Shown here piece after piece: positions 9,477 to 18,209 of a DNA stretch of 64,000 nt. A model generated the notes under the pieces. The model was not told the origin of the DNA. It saw only the letters and a list, made by a program, of their open reading frames with translations, and made no database searches. Source of the stretch: Methanococcoides methylutens. Its GTDB lineage: Archaea > Halobacteriota > Methanosarcinia > Methanosarcinales > Methanosarcinaceae. The stretch spans positions 575,687-639,686 of the forward strand of contig NZ_JRHO01000014.1 of the NCBI RefSeq assembly GCF_000765475.1. The letters are read 5' to 3'. A program made the translations under genes and the position numbers. Positions within the stretch are counted from its first letter, which is position 1. Each line of letters opens with the position of its first letter.

Positions 9477-10007
9477 ATGAAGATAATTGCTCTTTCTGAT
9501 ACCCACCTTACAAGAGGGGGCATCCCCCCTGCATTCAAACACCTTCTTGATGACTGTGATATAATCGCCCACGCCGGCGATTTTACAACCATGGAATGTT
9601 ATCAGGCCTTTGCCGATACTGGCAAGCTCAAAGCGGTCCATGGGAATTCTGATGATAGTGAGCTAAAAGAACTATTGCCCGAAAGATTGATCTTTAATGC
9701 CGATGGTGTCAAAATAGGTCTCGTACATGAAGGAGCCTTATCGATTATGGATACCACCGCATTACGCTATCTTGCACTTGAGATGGGAGTGGATGTTTTG
9801 ATCTTTGGTCATATCCACAGACCACTGGTGGAAACTAGCGATGTGATACTTATCTGCCCGGGATCCCCTACAAGCCCCCGTATGTCAGACCCTTCCATAG
9901 TAAAGATAAATATTGATAATGGAAAGGTCTCTGCAGAGATAGTAGAAATCGAAGGACATGCGTGCGGTTTTATTGATTTTTCCCGTAAGCTCGAAAGCAC
10001 GAACTAA
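9477..10007 (+). CDS. Metallophosphoesterase, YfcE/MJ0936 family
   Basis: A 176-residue phosphodiesterase of the calcineurin-like fold. The dinuclear metal site motifs are all visible: DTHL near residue 8, HAGDF, HGNSDD, and GHIHRP near residue 117. Length fits the compact MJ0936/YfcE family, which cleaves model phosphodiesters; the physiological substrate is unknown. AGGG lies about 6 bases before the ATG. It follows the two regulators on the same strand after 38 bases. Confidence 0.85.
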   Translation: MKIIALSDTHLTRGGIPPAFKHLLDDCDIIAHAGDFTTMECYQAFADTGKLKAVHGNSDDSELKELLPERLIFNADGVKIGLVHEGALSIMDTTALRYLALEMGVDVLIFGHIHRPLVETSDVILICPGSPTSPRMSDPSIVKINIDNGKVSAEIVEIEGHACGFIDFSRKLESTN

Positions 10008-10030
10008 AAAGAAGAAGGCATATTTTATTT

Positions 10031-10267
10031 TTATTCATTCGCCCCGTTGATAGTCTCGATCTTGAACATTGTGCCGGTATCATGAAGACTTAAGTGAACC
10101 TTGTCACCAAACCTCAAGATCTCATCAAGATCGACATTGTTACCCCAATCATAGACATAATCATATGCCCCCTGAATTGGTTTGAAACCCATTGACATCA
10201 AGCTTCTATTGACATCTGAAGGACTGGCACCATTGCTGCTGAACCATATCAATAGGTATGTCTTCAT
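10031..10267 (-). CDS. Hypothetical protein, 78 residues
   Basis: Small protein not recognised. The start is set at ATG 10267 because GGGTGG precedes it by about 4 bases; a TTG codon upstream overlaps that site. The sequence (KTYLLIWFSSNGASPSDVNR, then MGFKPIQGAYDYVYDWGNN) has a hydrophobic first strand and a helix, compatible with a small alpha/beta fold like a ferredoxin-like or acylphosphatase-like domain. It converges with the phosphoesterase gene, with 23 bases between stops. Confidence 0.6.
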   Translation of the reverse strand: MKTYLLIWFSSNGASPSDVNRSLMSMGFKPIQGAYDYVYDWGNNVDLDEILRFGDKVHLSLHDTGTMFKIETINGANE

Positions 10268-10371
10268 GTTACCACCCAATTAATAACAAAGAGAGACCAC
10301 CTTATTATTTTTGTGGTTAAAAAAAGATAGCTACTGCACATAATGTGCAGTATTAAATATCAGAACACAGA

Positions 10372-10938
10372 TCAAATATCTTCTTTTAATGACTTTAGTG
10401 CTTCCTTTACCATTGAAGCATATTGAGTGTTGTCAGCGCCATAGTGTTCTTTTGCCTTGATGACATTTGGATCCATATTATCAAGATCTTTAATGCGTTC
10501 GAGTGTTCTTTTTGCAGTGTCTGCAACCCATAGATCACGTGTAGCACCATCCACCAGAGAAATGGATTCCGGCCTGACAGATGTCAGGACAGTGCCTTCT
10601 GCTGTCGTGTAGGTACTTGGTTTCCCTACAATGGCTACAAAGGCAGGTGTTTCACATTCTGCAAGGAACTGTGCTGCTTCGGGTTGATACTGTCCGGCAT
10701 ATATCATGAAGGAACCGGTAGGATCAGACACCCGCCCTCTCCAATATTCGGAATCTGTGCCAATATCTTCCTTTTCAATAAGTGTTCCCACAATAAAGAG
10801 ACGATTTACTTTTGCACCTGTAGGCGTTAACAGGTACTGTGGAGAATATTGGTCATCCCCGTCCTTAAATGTCAAATTGGATTCCCTGAACTCCTGTGCA
10901 AAAATACGGCGTGAAACTTCTCTTACATATCCGGCCAT
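10372..10938 (-). CDS. RPA-associated protein (COG3390 family), partner of RPA
   Basis: Single-OB-fold partner of archaeal RPA with two OB folds and a zinc finger. The 188-residue protein has the family segments FAQEFRESN, YLLTPTGAKVNRLFIVGTL, RGRVSDPTGSFMIYAGQYQP, and TPAFVAIVGK. The start codon directly abuts the stop codon of the RPA gene (10939), and GGAGGTG lies at the end of that gene. The pairing is the rule for haloarchaeal and methanosarcinal RPA genes. A paralogous pair is at 24356-26526. Confidence 0.85.
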   Translation of the reverse strand: MAGYVREVSRRIFAQEFRESNLTFKDGDDQYSPQYLLTPTGAKVNRLFIVGTLIEKEDIGTDSEYWRGRVSDPTGSFMIYAGQYQPEAAQFLAECETPAFVAIVGKPSTYTTAEGTVLTSVRPESISLVDGATRDLWVADTAKRTLERIKDLDNMDPNVIKAKEHYGADNTQYASMVKEALKSLKEDI

Positions 10939-12201
10939 TTACAACACCTCCGCCTCTGAAATAAGTTCATCAATTGTTTCCGGGCTCAACTCCGCCTGCG
11001 GTTCAATAGAATCAACCAGGATATAACGATCCATCTTGGAACCTGTTACTGCGAAATATTTTCCGAGAAGTTTGAGTTTCATTTGATCAAGAACAACACC
11101 CTGATCAAGAGCATCTGCTGCCATGGAAATCGCATCATCAAGGGTCATATCAGAGATCTGCTCCGCAAGCTCTCTTTTTAGAAGGGCTTCCTGCGCAATA
11201 TTTCCGTCATCAAGAACGGCTTTGATACGAAGGTCATAAACACCATCTACTTTTCCATGTTCCATACATGCCCCTTTGGTCAATGCCCTGTTGCATGTAG
11301 GACAGCGTTTTATCAAACCTGATCCGGACTGAACATCCACCATTACACCACTAAAAGTAACAGAAGATGTGCCGATATCCACTTCCTCATCAAGCTCTTC
11401 TATTGTACTGTTCTTGTTAAGAGTAACTTCAAATCGGTCATTCCATTCCTGAGCAACCACATTGTTGAAAAGATAGCTTTTCTCTTCTTCGATATCCGGA
11501 AGACCGGCACTTGTCCACTTTATGAATTTGATGGTTCCTGTTCCGTCTCCTATCAGACCGACCTGAGATATGGATTCATGAGTATTGTCCCAGAGCTGTG
11601 ATACCCTTACTTTAAGAGAGATCCACTTACCATCCTCGGTAATATCAGCAACACTTACCATAGGTGCAGGCTGACCATCTGTCGGAGAAGATAGTGCAGT
11701 GGATACTACATCGATATCCTCAGAGATCTCTTCGATAATAGTGTTCTTGTTAAGTGTTATCTCGAACCTTCCGTTCCACTCATTGATGACAACATTGTTG
11801 AACTGGTAGCTTTTACCTTCCTGGACATCAGGGATATCATCGCGTGCCCACTTAATGAATTTGGTCGTTCCAGTATCATCCCCTAAAAGACCTACCTGAG
11901 ACACGGATTCATGAGTGCTGTCCCAGAGTTGCACGACCTTTCCCCTGATGTTTACCCATTTACCACCCTCGTTGACCTCATTGATCTTTACAAGAGGAGT
12001 TGATCCCTGACCTGTGAAAAAATCATTCCTGTCAATATTGTATTCTTTCAGGAAATATGCTATAACACTCCTGCGGGCTTCATCCAGGGGAACCTTGAAC
12101 TTTGTGACAAGTTTGTCAAGTCTTTCGGCAATGTTCTCAATGGGTATATCCACACCAAGTTCTAAAAATCTGTTCTTGATATTCTCTGCTGTCTTATCCA
12201 T
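10939..12201 (-). CDS. Replication protein A, two OB folds plus zinc finger
   Basis: Single-strand DNA-binding protein for replication and repair (420 residues). After a helical N-terminal region, two consecutive OB folds are closely related to each other (each contains LWD-THES-SQVGLLGD or a near copy and a TKFIKW/IKFIKW segment), near residues 70-160 and 175-260. A zinc finger follows (CPTCNR, then CMEHG) near residue 300. GAGG lies 7 bases before the ATG. The architecture matches Methanosarcina acetivorans RPA2/RPA3; which of the two it corresponds to cannot be told here. Confidence 0.88.
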   Translation of the reverse strand: MDKTAENIKNRFLELGVDIPIENIAERLDKLVTKFKVPLDEARRSVIAYFLKEYNIDRNDFFTGQGSTPLVKINEVNEGGKWVNIRGKVVQLWDSTHESVSQVGLLGDDTGTTKFIKWARDDIPDVQEGKSYQFNNVVINEWNGRFEITLNKNTIIEEISEDIDVVSTALSSPTDGQPAPMVSVADITEDGKWISLKVRVSQLWDNTHESISQVGLIGDGTGTIKFIKWTSAGLPDIEEEKSYLFNNVVAQEWNDRFEVTLNKNSTIEELDEEVDIGTSSVTFSGVMVDVQSGSGLIKRCPTCNRALTKGACMEHGKVDGVYDLRIKAVLDDGNIAQEALLKRELAEQISDMTLDDAISMAADALDQGVVLDQMKLKLLGKYFAVTGSKMDRYILVDSIEPQAELSPETIDELISEAEVL

Positions 12202-12307
12202 ATTAATTCCTCAAGCCTCTTGTTTGTATCTGATTTGAGAGGCAAATCAAGTTATACATCATAACTATATAAAAGTAAAGTTAGCAAGGTGAAAGTATTC
12301 ACCTTAC

Positions 12308-14146
12308 TTATCTGCCTAAAAGGTCCGCAACGATCTTTGCAGCATCCCCTTCGCCTATGACCGTTACCATATCATCGAACTCAAGCACAAGGTTTCCATT
12401 TGCAATGAACGACTCATCGCCCCTTCTTACCATCAGCAACAGGCTATCCTCAGGAAGTGATAGCTCTTTGATGGCCTTGCCGGAAACCTTTGGGTTTGTG
12501 ACCTTGACCTCAAGGATGTCACCGCCTTCGCCTACCTCGCACATAGAGAACATATGAGGCCTTCCCACCATATTGTCAAGGAAAAGTGCAGTACTCATGG
12601 CCGGACTCATGGCACGGATCTCAAGATCCCAGAACGCATGAAGGTTCTCCATGTTGTTTACCCTTGCAATTATCTGGTCTTCCTTGAAGCCGAACTTGGT
12701 CTTGGCTATCTGGCAGACCAGCAAGTTGGTATTATCCTGATCGGTACTTGCAATGAAATACTTTGCATTTTCGATGCCTGCTTTCTTAAGCACATTGACA
12801 TCTTCGGCATCACCATGAACAACGCGTATTCCGGATTTCATCAAACGCTGGCAGTTCTCTTCAGAGGATTCAATAACAACAACATTTTCACCCCTTTTTT
12901 CAAACCTTTCAGAGAGGATCCTTCCGACTTCCCCTCCGCCTACTATAAGAATTTCCATAGGTATCACTCCTAAAAATCTAGCTACAGGTTTTGACAGGAA
13001 ACCTGTCATGAACACAGTAATAATTACAGTTAAGAATACCAGACCAACAAGCTCCTGACCACCGGTTATATTCAGGCCATTGAGCTTAATTGCGAAATAT
13101 GTTGCAATTGATGCAGGAACAACACCACGTGGGCCTACAAATGAGATGAACAACTTTTCTTTTGTCCTGAAAGTTGTCCTTGCAGTGCTGGCGAACACGG
13201 AAAGCGGTCTGACAAAGAATATCAGCAGCAATACAACAATGATACCGACAGCTCCGATCCTGAATATATCCTCGAACTTTAGCATTGCCGCCAGTAGAAT
13301 GAAGATCAATGATAGCATCATGACCACAAGGTCTGATTTGAATTCCTTCAGCGCGGCTTTGTAAGGAACATTAGAAGTTCCTACAATAATACCGAAAAGC
13401 GCTACTGCAAGAATTCCTGATTCTGCACCCAATGACTCAGATATGACAAAAGTTGCTATCACGGAGGTAAATGTCACAAAACGAACTACCTGCTCAGAAT
13501 GGACTGAGCGTGACAAAAATCGAGTTAGCAAAAAACCACTCGCTAAACCCATAACAAGACCGATCATCGCTCTGTAGAGCAAAAATCCCACAACTTCAAA
13601 TCCGGAAAGTTCGGAAATAATTACCTCGAACACAAGTGCAGCCAGGATAACACTCACGGCATCATTGAGCACTCCTTCAAGTTCAAGCGCTTTGCTTACC
13701 CTGTGATTTACGCGCACCTGCCTTACAACAGGAGTGATCACCGTTGGTCCTGTTGCAGTAACCAATGCTCCGAATACGGCAGAGATATCAAGCGGAAGAC
13801 CAACTATGTAGTAAGTGAAAAATGTTGCACAGATGAATGTGATCATCACACCCACCGTAACAAGACTGAGCACACCCTGCTGGATAGACCTAATAGACTT
13901 TACATCAATGTGAAGACCACCATCAAATACGATCACTGCCACAGATAATGAAACGATCGCCGTCAGGCCTTCCCCAAGAAGTGTCGGGTCCAGTATACCA
14001 AGAACTTCAGGTCCTATGATGATACCTTCAACCAGGAGGAAGATAAGAACAGGCATCTTGAACAATTTGCTCAGACTTTGAGCCAGCAGACTCATTATTA
14101 GAACAGCAAGTGCGATCTGCAACAAATATATTGATTCCACGATCAT
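12308..14146 (-). CDS. Cation/proton antiporter with C-terminal TrkA domains
   Basis: Integral membrane antiporter of the CPA family, probably exchanging Na+ or K+ for H+ (612 residues). About 12 hydrophobic segments fill residues 1-400; the core has VLNDAVSVILAALVFE, with the acidic residues of a transport site, and FVGPRGVVPASIA. A TrkA-N Rossmann domain follows (IVGGGEVGRILSERFE) and a TrkA-C domain at the end (ITNPKVSGKAIKEL-like). The start is uncertain: ATG 14146 lies almost on top of a GGAG, and the in-frame GTG at 14140 would have a better spacing of 7. Ion specificity is not visible. Confidence 0.88.
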   Translation of the reverse strand: MIVESIYLLQIALAVLIMSLLAQSLSKLFKMPVLIFLLVEGIIIGPEVLGILDPTLLGEGLTAIVSLSVAVIVFDGGLHIDVKSIRSIQQGVLSLVTVGVMITFICATFFTYYIVGLPLDISAVFGALVTATGPTVITPVVRQVRVNHRVSKALELEGVLNDAVSVILAALVFEVIISELSGFEVVGFLLYRAMIGLVMGLASGFLLTRFLSRSVHSEQVVRFVTFTSVIATFVISESLGAESGILAVALFGIIVGTSNVPYKAALKEFKSDLVVMMLSLIFILLAAMLKFEDIFRIGAVGIIVVLLLIFFVRPLSVFASTARTTFRTKEKLFISFVGPRGVVPASIATYFAIKLNGLNITGGQELVGLVFLTVIITVFMTGFLSKPVARFLGVIPMEILIVGGGEVGRILSERFEKRGENVVVIESSEENCQRLMKSGIRVVHGDAEDVNVLKKAGIENAKYFIASTDQDNTNLLVCQIAKTKFGFKEDQIIARVNNMENLHAFWDLEIRAMSPAMSTALFLDNMVGRPHMFSMCEVGEGGDILEVKVTNPKVSGKAIKELSLPEDSLLLMVRRGDESFIANGNLVLEFDDMVTVIGEGDAAKIVADLLGR

Positions 14147-14290
14147 TCTCCAGAGTGTATGTAATTTAAGGATTACCAAATAACATCATGAAGATAACGC
14201 AATTAAAATATAAATTGTTTTTGAAAAACTGACCCTGATTGAGGTCATATTATAAAATTGACAGACCTTTGAAATAGTCTTAATAGACTT

Positions 14291-14331
14291 ATAAAAAAAG
14301 AAAAGGTACAGACCGGGTAAACCCGGGTCTG
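14291..14331 (-). terminator. Terminator of the mtbB transcript
   Basis: Just after the mtbB stop, an imperfect hairpin (CAGACC-GGGT / ACCCGGGTCTG, one bulged base) at 14309-14331 is followed on the minus strand by CTTTTCTTTTTTTAT. It would end the methylamine operon. Confidence 0.65.
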
Positions 14332-14341
14332 TTTATTGAAA

Positions 14342-15745
14342 TTATGCGATGGTTTCCCTGAACTTGTCACAGCAGTTGATGTTGATACCGAGGAGTTTCT
14401 CGATGTTCATCTTAGCTGCAATACCCTTTGCACAGCCAGGAACTGATGTGATTACGCCAATGTCGAGCTCTTCTCTGATCTCCCTCATGACGTACTCGTC
14501 GGAAAGGTCTGCGTTCTCGACACCGAGTTTCTTTGATACGAAGTCCTTTGCTTCGTTGATCCTCATGTTCTTTGTGAACTGCATCCTTGCAACAAGGTCA
14601 CCAGCTGCTCTCATTCCGGTCATACCTGATGCCATGATGTGTGCAATTGGCATACCGAGTGGGTCGCCCACACCGATCTATATACCGTCGACGCCTGCGA
14701 TCTCGACCATTGCCTTGCTTGCCCTGGTTACTGCATCTATTGGTGGTGTCTCAAGCATTGGGATACCGCCGACACCCATACCCATATCTACGTGACATGG
14801 TATTGGAGATGCCTCAACAGCTGCCTTCATGAAGGTAACTGAGCGACCAAGGTTCCATGCGGAGGTCTTGCTGGTGTTGGTGTTACATACAGGACCGAAG
14901 GTGTTTGCTCCTGCCTTTGCTGCAAGTAAAACCTGCTCGTGTGGCCAGAGACCTGCAAGTACTGTACCATCGTACTCAAGCTCTCCGTGCATACCGAGAA
15001 CGAGTTCTCCTGCCATACCTGCATTGATGTACATGTTAGGGAATTCTTTCCTGAGTGCTTCAATAGCATTGAAGGATGCATATGCATCACCATCACCAGC
15101 TGCACCGATGGTATCGAAGTTGACACCGTCGCAACCGACGTGCTGAAGTCTCTGCATGATCCAGACCATGTCACGGATTCCGTGGTCACCAGCTTTCTGG
15201 ATGGATTCCTGAGCTTCAGAGATCTTGAATGCTTTCATGAGGTCACCAGGGTTCTCGAATGGACCATCAGGAGTGTAGTACAGACCCATGTTTGGCATTG
15301 CACCGTAGAGCATAGGGATGACCATGTTCTGCTGGCAAACTTCCATTGTCTGCTGTTCCTGGGAGATAACTGGCTTGACAGGCTTGTAACTGTAGTCGAT
15401 GTGACCGAGTTCCATTGTGTCTGCACCGAATGCGCGCTCGTGGATCATGGAACCGACGAGTCTGCTTGCAGGAATACCTACACCACTGTTACCCTGGTCA
15501 CCATCGATCCTGATTGCACCGATGTCGTGTGTTACCGGAACTTCCATTCCTGGCTCTACACCGACAATTCTGCCAGGTGATGTGATGATATCGAGCATTT
15601 TCTCCATTTCATCTTCTGAGAGGGATGGGATGGTACCGAGGTCTGCTGCGTCAGCACAACCTGCTTCGATGTCAGCCATGATGTCTTCCTTGCTCATGAA
15701 GATCTTTGCGCCGTCACCCATTCTTAAGAAATATTCTGTTGCCAT
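14342..15745 (-). CDS. mtbB: Dimethylamine methyltransferase with in-frame UAG (pyrrolysine)
   Basis: Transfers a methyl group from dimethylamine to the corrinoid protein MtbC. The reading frame is 467 residues if UAG at 14678-14680 is read as pyrrolysine (residue 356); the context is EIAGVDGI[15 protein letters not shown], as in known MtbB. A normal annotation would split the gene into 355- and about 110-residue pieces. The frame ends in TAA. A ribosome-binding site lies in the gap to mtbC, 26 bases upstream, so the pair is cotranscribed. Decoding requires the pyl genes, which are not in this window. Confidence 0.95.
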
Positions 15746-15771
15746 GTATTACACCTTAGTATTAGATGAAC

Positions 15772-16416
15772 TTATAAGAGGAGTTCTTTTGCTTTTACTA
15801 CAGCTTCACTTGCGTTTTCTGCATAGCAGTCTGCGCCGATCTTCTTTGCCCATGCGTCTGTTGCTGGAGCGCCGCCGACCATTACCTTGATACCATCTCT
15901 CATGCCGTTCTCCTTGAGAAGCTCAATGACTTCTTTCTGGCCCTGGAGGGTGGTTGTCATAAGTGCGGAGAGACCGACCATGTCAGCGTTGGTTTCCTTG
16001 ATCTTGTCGATGAAGTTCTGGAGTGGAACGTCCCTGCCAATATCGTGGACTTCAAAGCCTGCTGCCTGGAGCATGGTTGATACGATTGCCTTACCGATGT
16101 CGTGAACGTCACCCTCGACGGTACCGTTTACAATTACACCGAGCTTGCTGCCTGCGCCTTCACCGGATGCAAGTTCGTCCTGAAGTAACTCTACACCAGC
16201 GGACATTGCATCTGCTGCCATCATAACGTGTGGAAGGAAGAGTTTTCCTCTCTCGAAGAGTACACCGACTTCGTTCATACCTGCTGCGAGACCGTTGTCG
16301 ATAAGTTCTACTGCTGGTGCCTGGCCCTTTGCCTTGCCTACTGCAGCGATTACATCATCTTTCTTGCAACTTACTACCGCATCGGATAGTTCTTTGAATA
16401 ATTCTTCTGTTGTCGT
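15772..16416 (-). CDS. mtbC: Dimethylamine corrinoid protein MtbC, with apparent ACG start
   Basis: Carries the cobamide that accepts the methyl group from MtbB. The cobalamin-binding motif EGDVHDIGK (DxHxxG) is near residue 95, followed by GLSALMTTT and VMVGGAPAT. The first ATG in frame (16278) would remove about 46 residues of the N-terminal helical cap. Extending the frame upstream gives TTEELFKELSDAVVSCKKDD, the expected MtbC beginning, and the codon at the expected start is ACG (16416-16414), 7 bases after a perfect GGAGG. There is no ATG, GTG or TTG between. The full-length product would be 214 residues. See findings. Confidence 0.88.
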   Translation of the reverse strand, partial: TTTEELFKELSDAVVSCKKDDVIAAVGKAKGQAPAVELIDNGLAAGMNEVGVLFERGKLFLPHVMMAADAMSAGVELLQDELASGEGAGSKLGVIVNGTVEGDVHDIGKAIVSTMLQAAGFEVHDIGRDVPLQNFIDKIKETNADMVGLSALMTTTLQGQKEVIELLKENGMRDGIKVMVGGAPATDAWAKKIGADCYAENASEAVVKAKELLL

Positions 16417-16439
16417 TTTAAAACCTCCTTTGAAAACAA

Positions 16440-16471
16440 TTCTATGACGATCCCACAGGGATCTTATAGAA
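16440..16471 (-). promoter_or_regulatory. Stem-loop in the mtbC leader
   Basis: Nested inverted repeat: outer arms TTCTAT/ATAGAA and inner arms GATCCC/GGGATC with a 3-base loop. It lies 24 bases upstream of the apparent mtbC start and just before its GGAGG. It could modulate translation, processing or mRNA stability; the role is inference. Confidence 0.45.
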
Positions 16472-16478
16472 AATGTAA

Positions 16479-16539
16479 ATGTAGTTGGCGGATATGCCCG
16501 GGGATATTACCCGGTGCTTACCCAAAAGCCCAACTACAT
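16479..16539 (-). promoter_or_regulatory. Structured RNA element between orf52 and mtbC
   Basis: Perfect 10-base arms ATGTAGTTGG (16479-16488) and CCAACTACAT (16530-16539) enclose a second stem CCGGG/CCCGG (16498-16502 with 16510-16514). The long outer stem and GC-rich inner stem, inside an operon gap of about 150 bases, suggest a processing site or regulatory leader. There is no good T-run on the minus strand after it, so it is not an obvious terminator. Confidence 0.5.
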
Positions 16540-16563
16540 ATATATATTTTGTGTTTCGCGTCC

Positions 16564-16722
16564 TTAGAATTGGGACACAAATGTCCTTGCCTGCCACAAT
16601 GCGATCAAACCGATCACAATGACTGCAATCATCCAGGTGTATTCTGCTGCTGGCATAGGGGCGGTGGTCATATCAAAACCAGGGCCATAGTAAGCAACTG
16701 TTAAATCGTTCATTACTCCCAT
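16564..16722 (-). CDS. Small single-pass membrane protein in the methylamine operon
   Basis: A 52-residue reading frame (MGVMNDLTVAYYGPGFDMTT at the N-terminus) with one strong membrane span, TWMIAVIVIGLIALWQA, and a short polar tail RTFVSQF. It has AAGGAG 8 bases before the ATG, among the best ribosome-binding sites in this operon, and that site overlaps the stop codon of the upstream gene (16735). The position immediately after mttP suggests a role with the permease or another membrane step, but that is inference. I do not recognise the family. Confidence 0.72.
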   Translation of the reverse strand: MGVMNDLTVAYYGPGFDMTTAPMPAAEYTWMIAVIVIGLIALWQARTFVSQF

Positions 16723-16734
16723 AATCAAACCTCC

Positions 16735-17031
16735 TTATACATACTCCAGACATGCATCTGATGAACGAACCTTTCCGAAGTCAGTGATCACATACTTGTG
16801 CAAGAGGAAGCCTTTCTTGTATACGCCATCCTCATCTACCTTTGACTCCACAGATTTAAGCATACCACCTGAAGCGAGCTCGAGGATATCGAAGTTGATT
16901 GAATCCCTGCCGAAATTGCTGTTCATGTTGTATTCTTTCTGCATCTGTGTGACGATCTCGTTGTTCCAGTGTTCCTTCTCATCAGTGAAAAGCTCAAGCA
17001 ACCTAAATTTTATCGGGCGTAATCCTGCCAT
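16735..17031 (-). CDS. Small winged-helix-like protein in the methylamine operon
   Basis: A 98-residue protein starting at ATG 17031 (GAGGTGA upstream, overlapping the mttP stop). The order helix-helix-recognition helix, then FDILELASGGMLKSVES and the hairpin LLHKYVITDFGKVR, looks like a PadR/ArsR-type winged helix. A regulator of the methylamine genes encoded inside the operon is plausible but unproven. The upstream GTG at 17040 is in frame but lies on the ribosome-binding site. Confidence 0.65.
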   Translation of the reverse strand: MAGLRPIKFRLLELFTDEKEHWNNEIVTQMQKEYNMNSNFGRDSINFDILELASGGMLKSVESKVDEDGVYKKGFLLHKYVITDFGKVRSSDACLEYV

Positions 17032-17032
17032 T

Positions 17033-18079
17033 TTACTCACCTCTCAGAGATTCTGCATCACCTGTTTCTTCGGAAATCATTACAAAGCTACCGAGGACAC
17101 AAAGTGCACCACCGACAAGTACAGTCCATGCTGGCACCTGTGCCATGAACAGGTACATGAAAATTACAGCACAAAGACCGTAAAGGTTTCCGATACCCTG
17201 ACCTCTTCCAACACCGATGAGTGGGAATGACTTATACCAGGAAACGTAGCAGTAACCGAATGTGATACCTGCGAATCCAAGGACTATGATTGAAAGTGGG
17301 TTGAATGCAGCGAGTGCATACTCGAACATTGGATAGCCAACGAGTGCGAAAATTGGTATTAGAATGATCCAGTAGATAGAAGCCTCTCCGATGAACCTGA
17401 TAGTGATACCAACATCAGGCTCTGCGATGTCAAGACCTTTACCAGCGATTGCACCTTCAATACCCCATCCGAGTGCTGCCATCAGACCACCAATGTATCC
17501 AATGTAATTGATACTACCGGATGTGATCTCAGTGATTGCTCCACCAACGAAGATAGTAAGACCACCAACAATGATGACAAGGATACCCATCCATGCTCTC
17601 TTGGAGATCTGTTCACCATACCATTGCCTTGCAAGAACGGAACCGATCACAGGGTACAACAAAGCTGCGACTGCTGCGAATCCTGCTCCAATGAATCCAA
17701 TTGCGATGAATGAACCAAGTATAGCAATAGGTCCACCAAAGATAGATGCAAGGAAGAACCATTTACTGCATGGGTGGAACTCTTTCAGTGTCCTCTTCAT
17801 CTCACCGAATTTACCAAGATATCCATTCCATATCAACAATGCAGCTATAACAGTTAATGCATTGAATGCAGATATCAAAAGAGCTACAGCAATGGTTGCC
17901 ATTGAACCACCGTGTGTTGCATCAATAGCTACCCACATTGAATCAAATGGAGGTACTGCCCAGATAATAGTACCTGGAATATACCATATACCCCATAAGA
18001 TTGCACAGAATAGGGCCCACATATAACCCTTGTTCATTTTCCTTTTATTTTCTAACTTCTTCAATTCTCTTATATCCAA
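17033..18079 (-). CDS. mttP: Methylamine permease MttP-like, DMT-type transporter
   Basis: Integral membrane protein of 348 residues with about ten hydrophobic segments, organised as two EamA-like halves (WALFCAILWGIWYIPG at the start; IVVGGLTIFVGGA mid-protein; VLVGGALCVLGSFVMI at the end). In Methanosarcina the mtt cluster carries mttP, the presumed trimethylamine importer, next to mttC, as here. The start is TTG 18079, 5 bases after a run of GGAGGAG; an ATG 14 codons downstream has a weaker site. Substrate is inferred from context. Confidence 0.82.
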   Translation of the reverse strand: MDIRELKKLENKRKMNKGYMWALFCAILWGIWYIPGTIIWAVPPFDSMWVAIDATHGGSMATIAVALLISAFNALTVIAALLIWNGYLGKFGEMKRTLKEFHPCSKWFFLASIFGGPIAILGSFIAIGFIGAGFAAVAALLYPVIGSVLARQWYGEQISKRAWMGILVIIVGGLTIFVGGAITEITSGSINYIGYIGGLMAALGWGIEGAIAGKGLDIAEPDVGITIRFIGEASIYWIILIPIFALVGYPMFEYALAAFNPLSIIVLGFAGITFGYCYVSWYKSFPLIGVGRGQGIGNLYGLCAVIFMYLFMAQVPAWTVLVGGALCVLGSFVMISEETGDAESLRGE

Positions 18080-18209
18080 AAGGACTCCTCCTCCAACTCT
18101 TTTTATAATGATAATAATTGATACAAGTTATAATATATACAGATAAATCAGCTTAAAGAATTACAGTGAAGAGTTCTTACGAACACTCCACTGCTCTTCC
18201 AAAGCAGAT

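Noticed and set aside
14342-14671. Separate 109-residue gene next to mtbB
   Set aside because: It is the C-terminal part of mtbB after the pyrrolysine codon.
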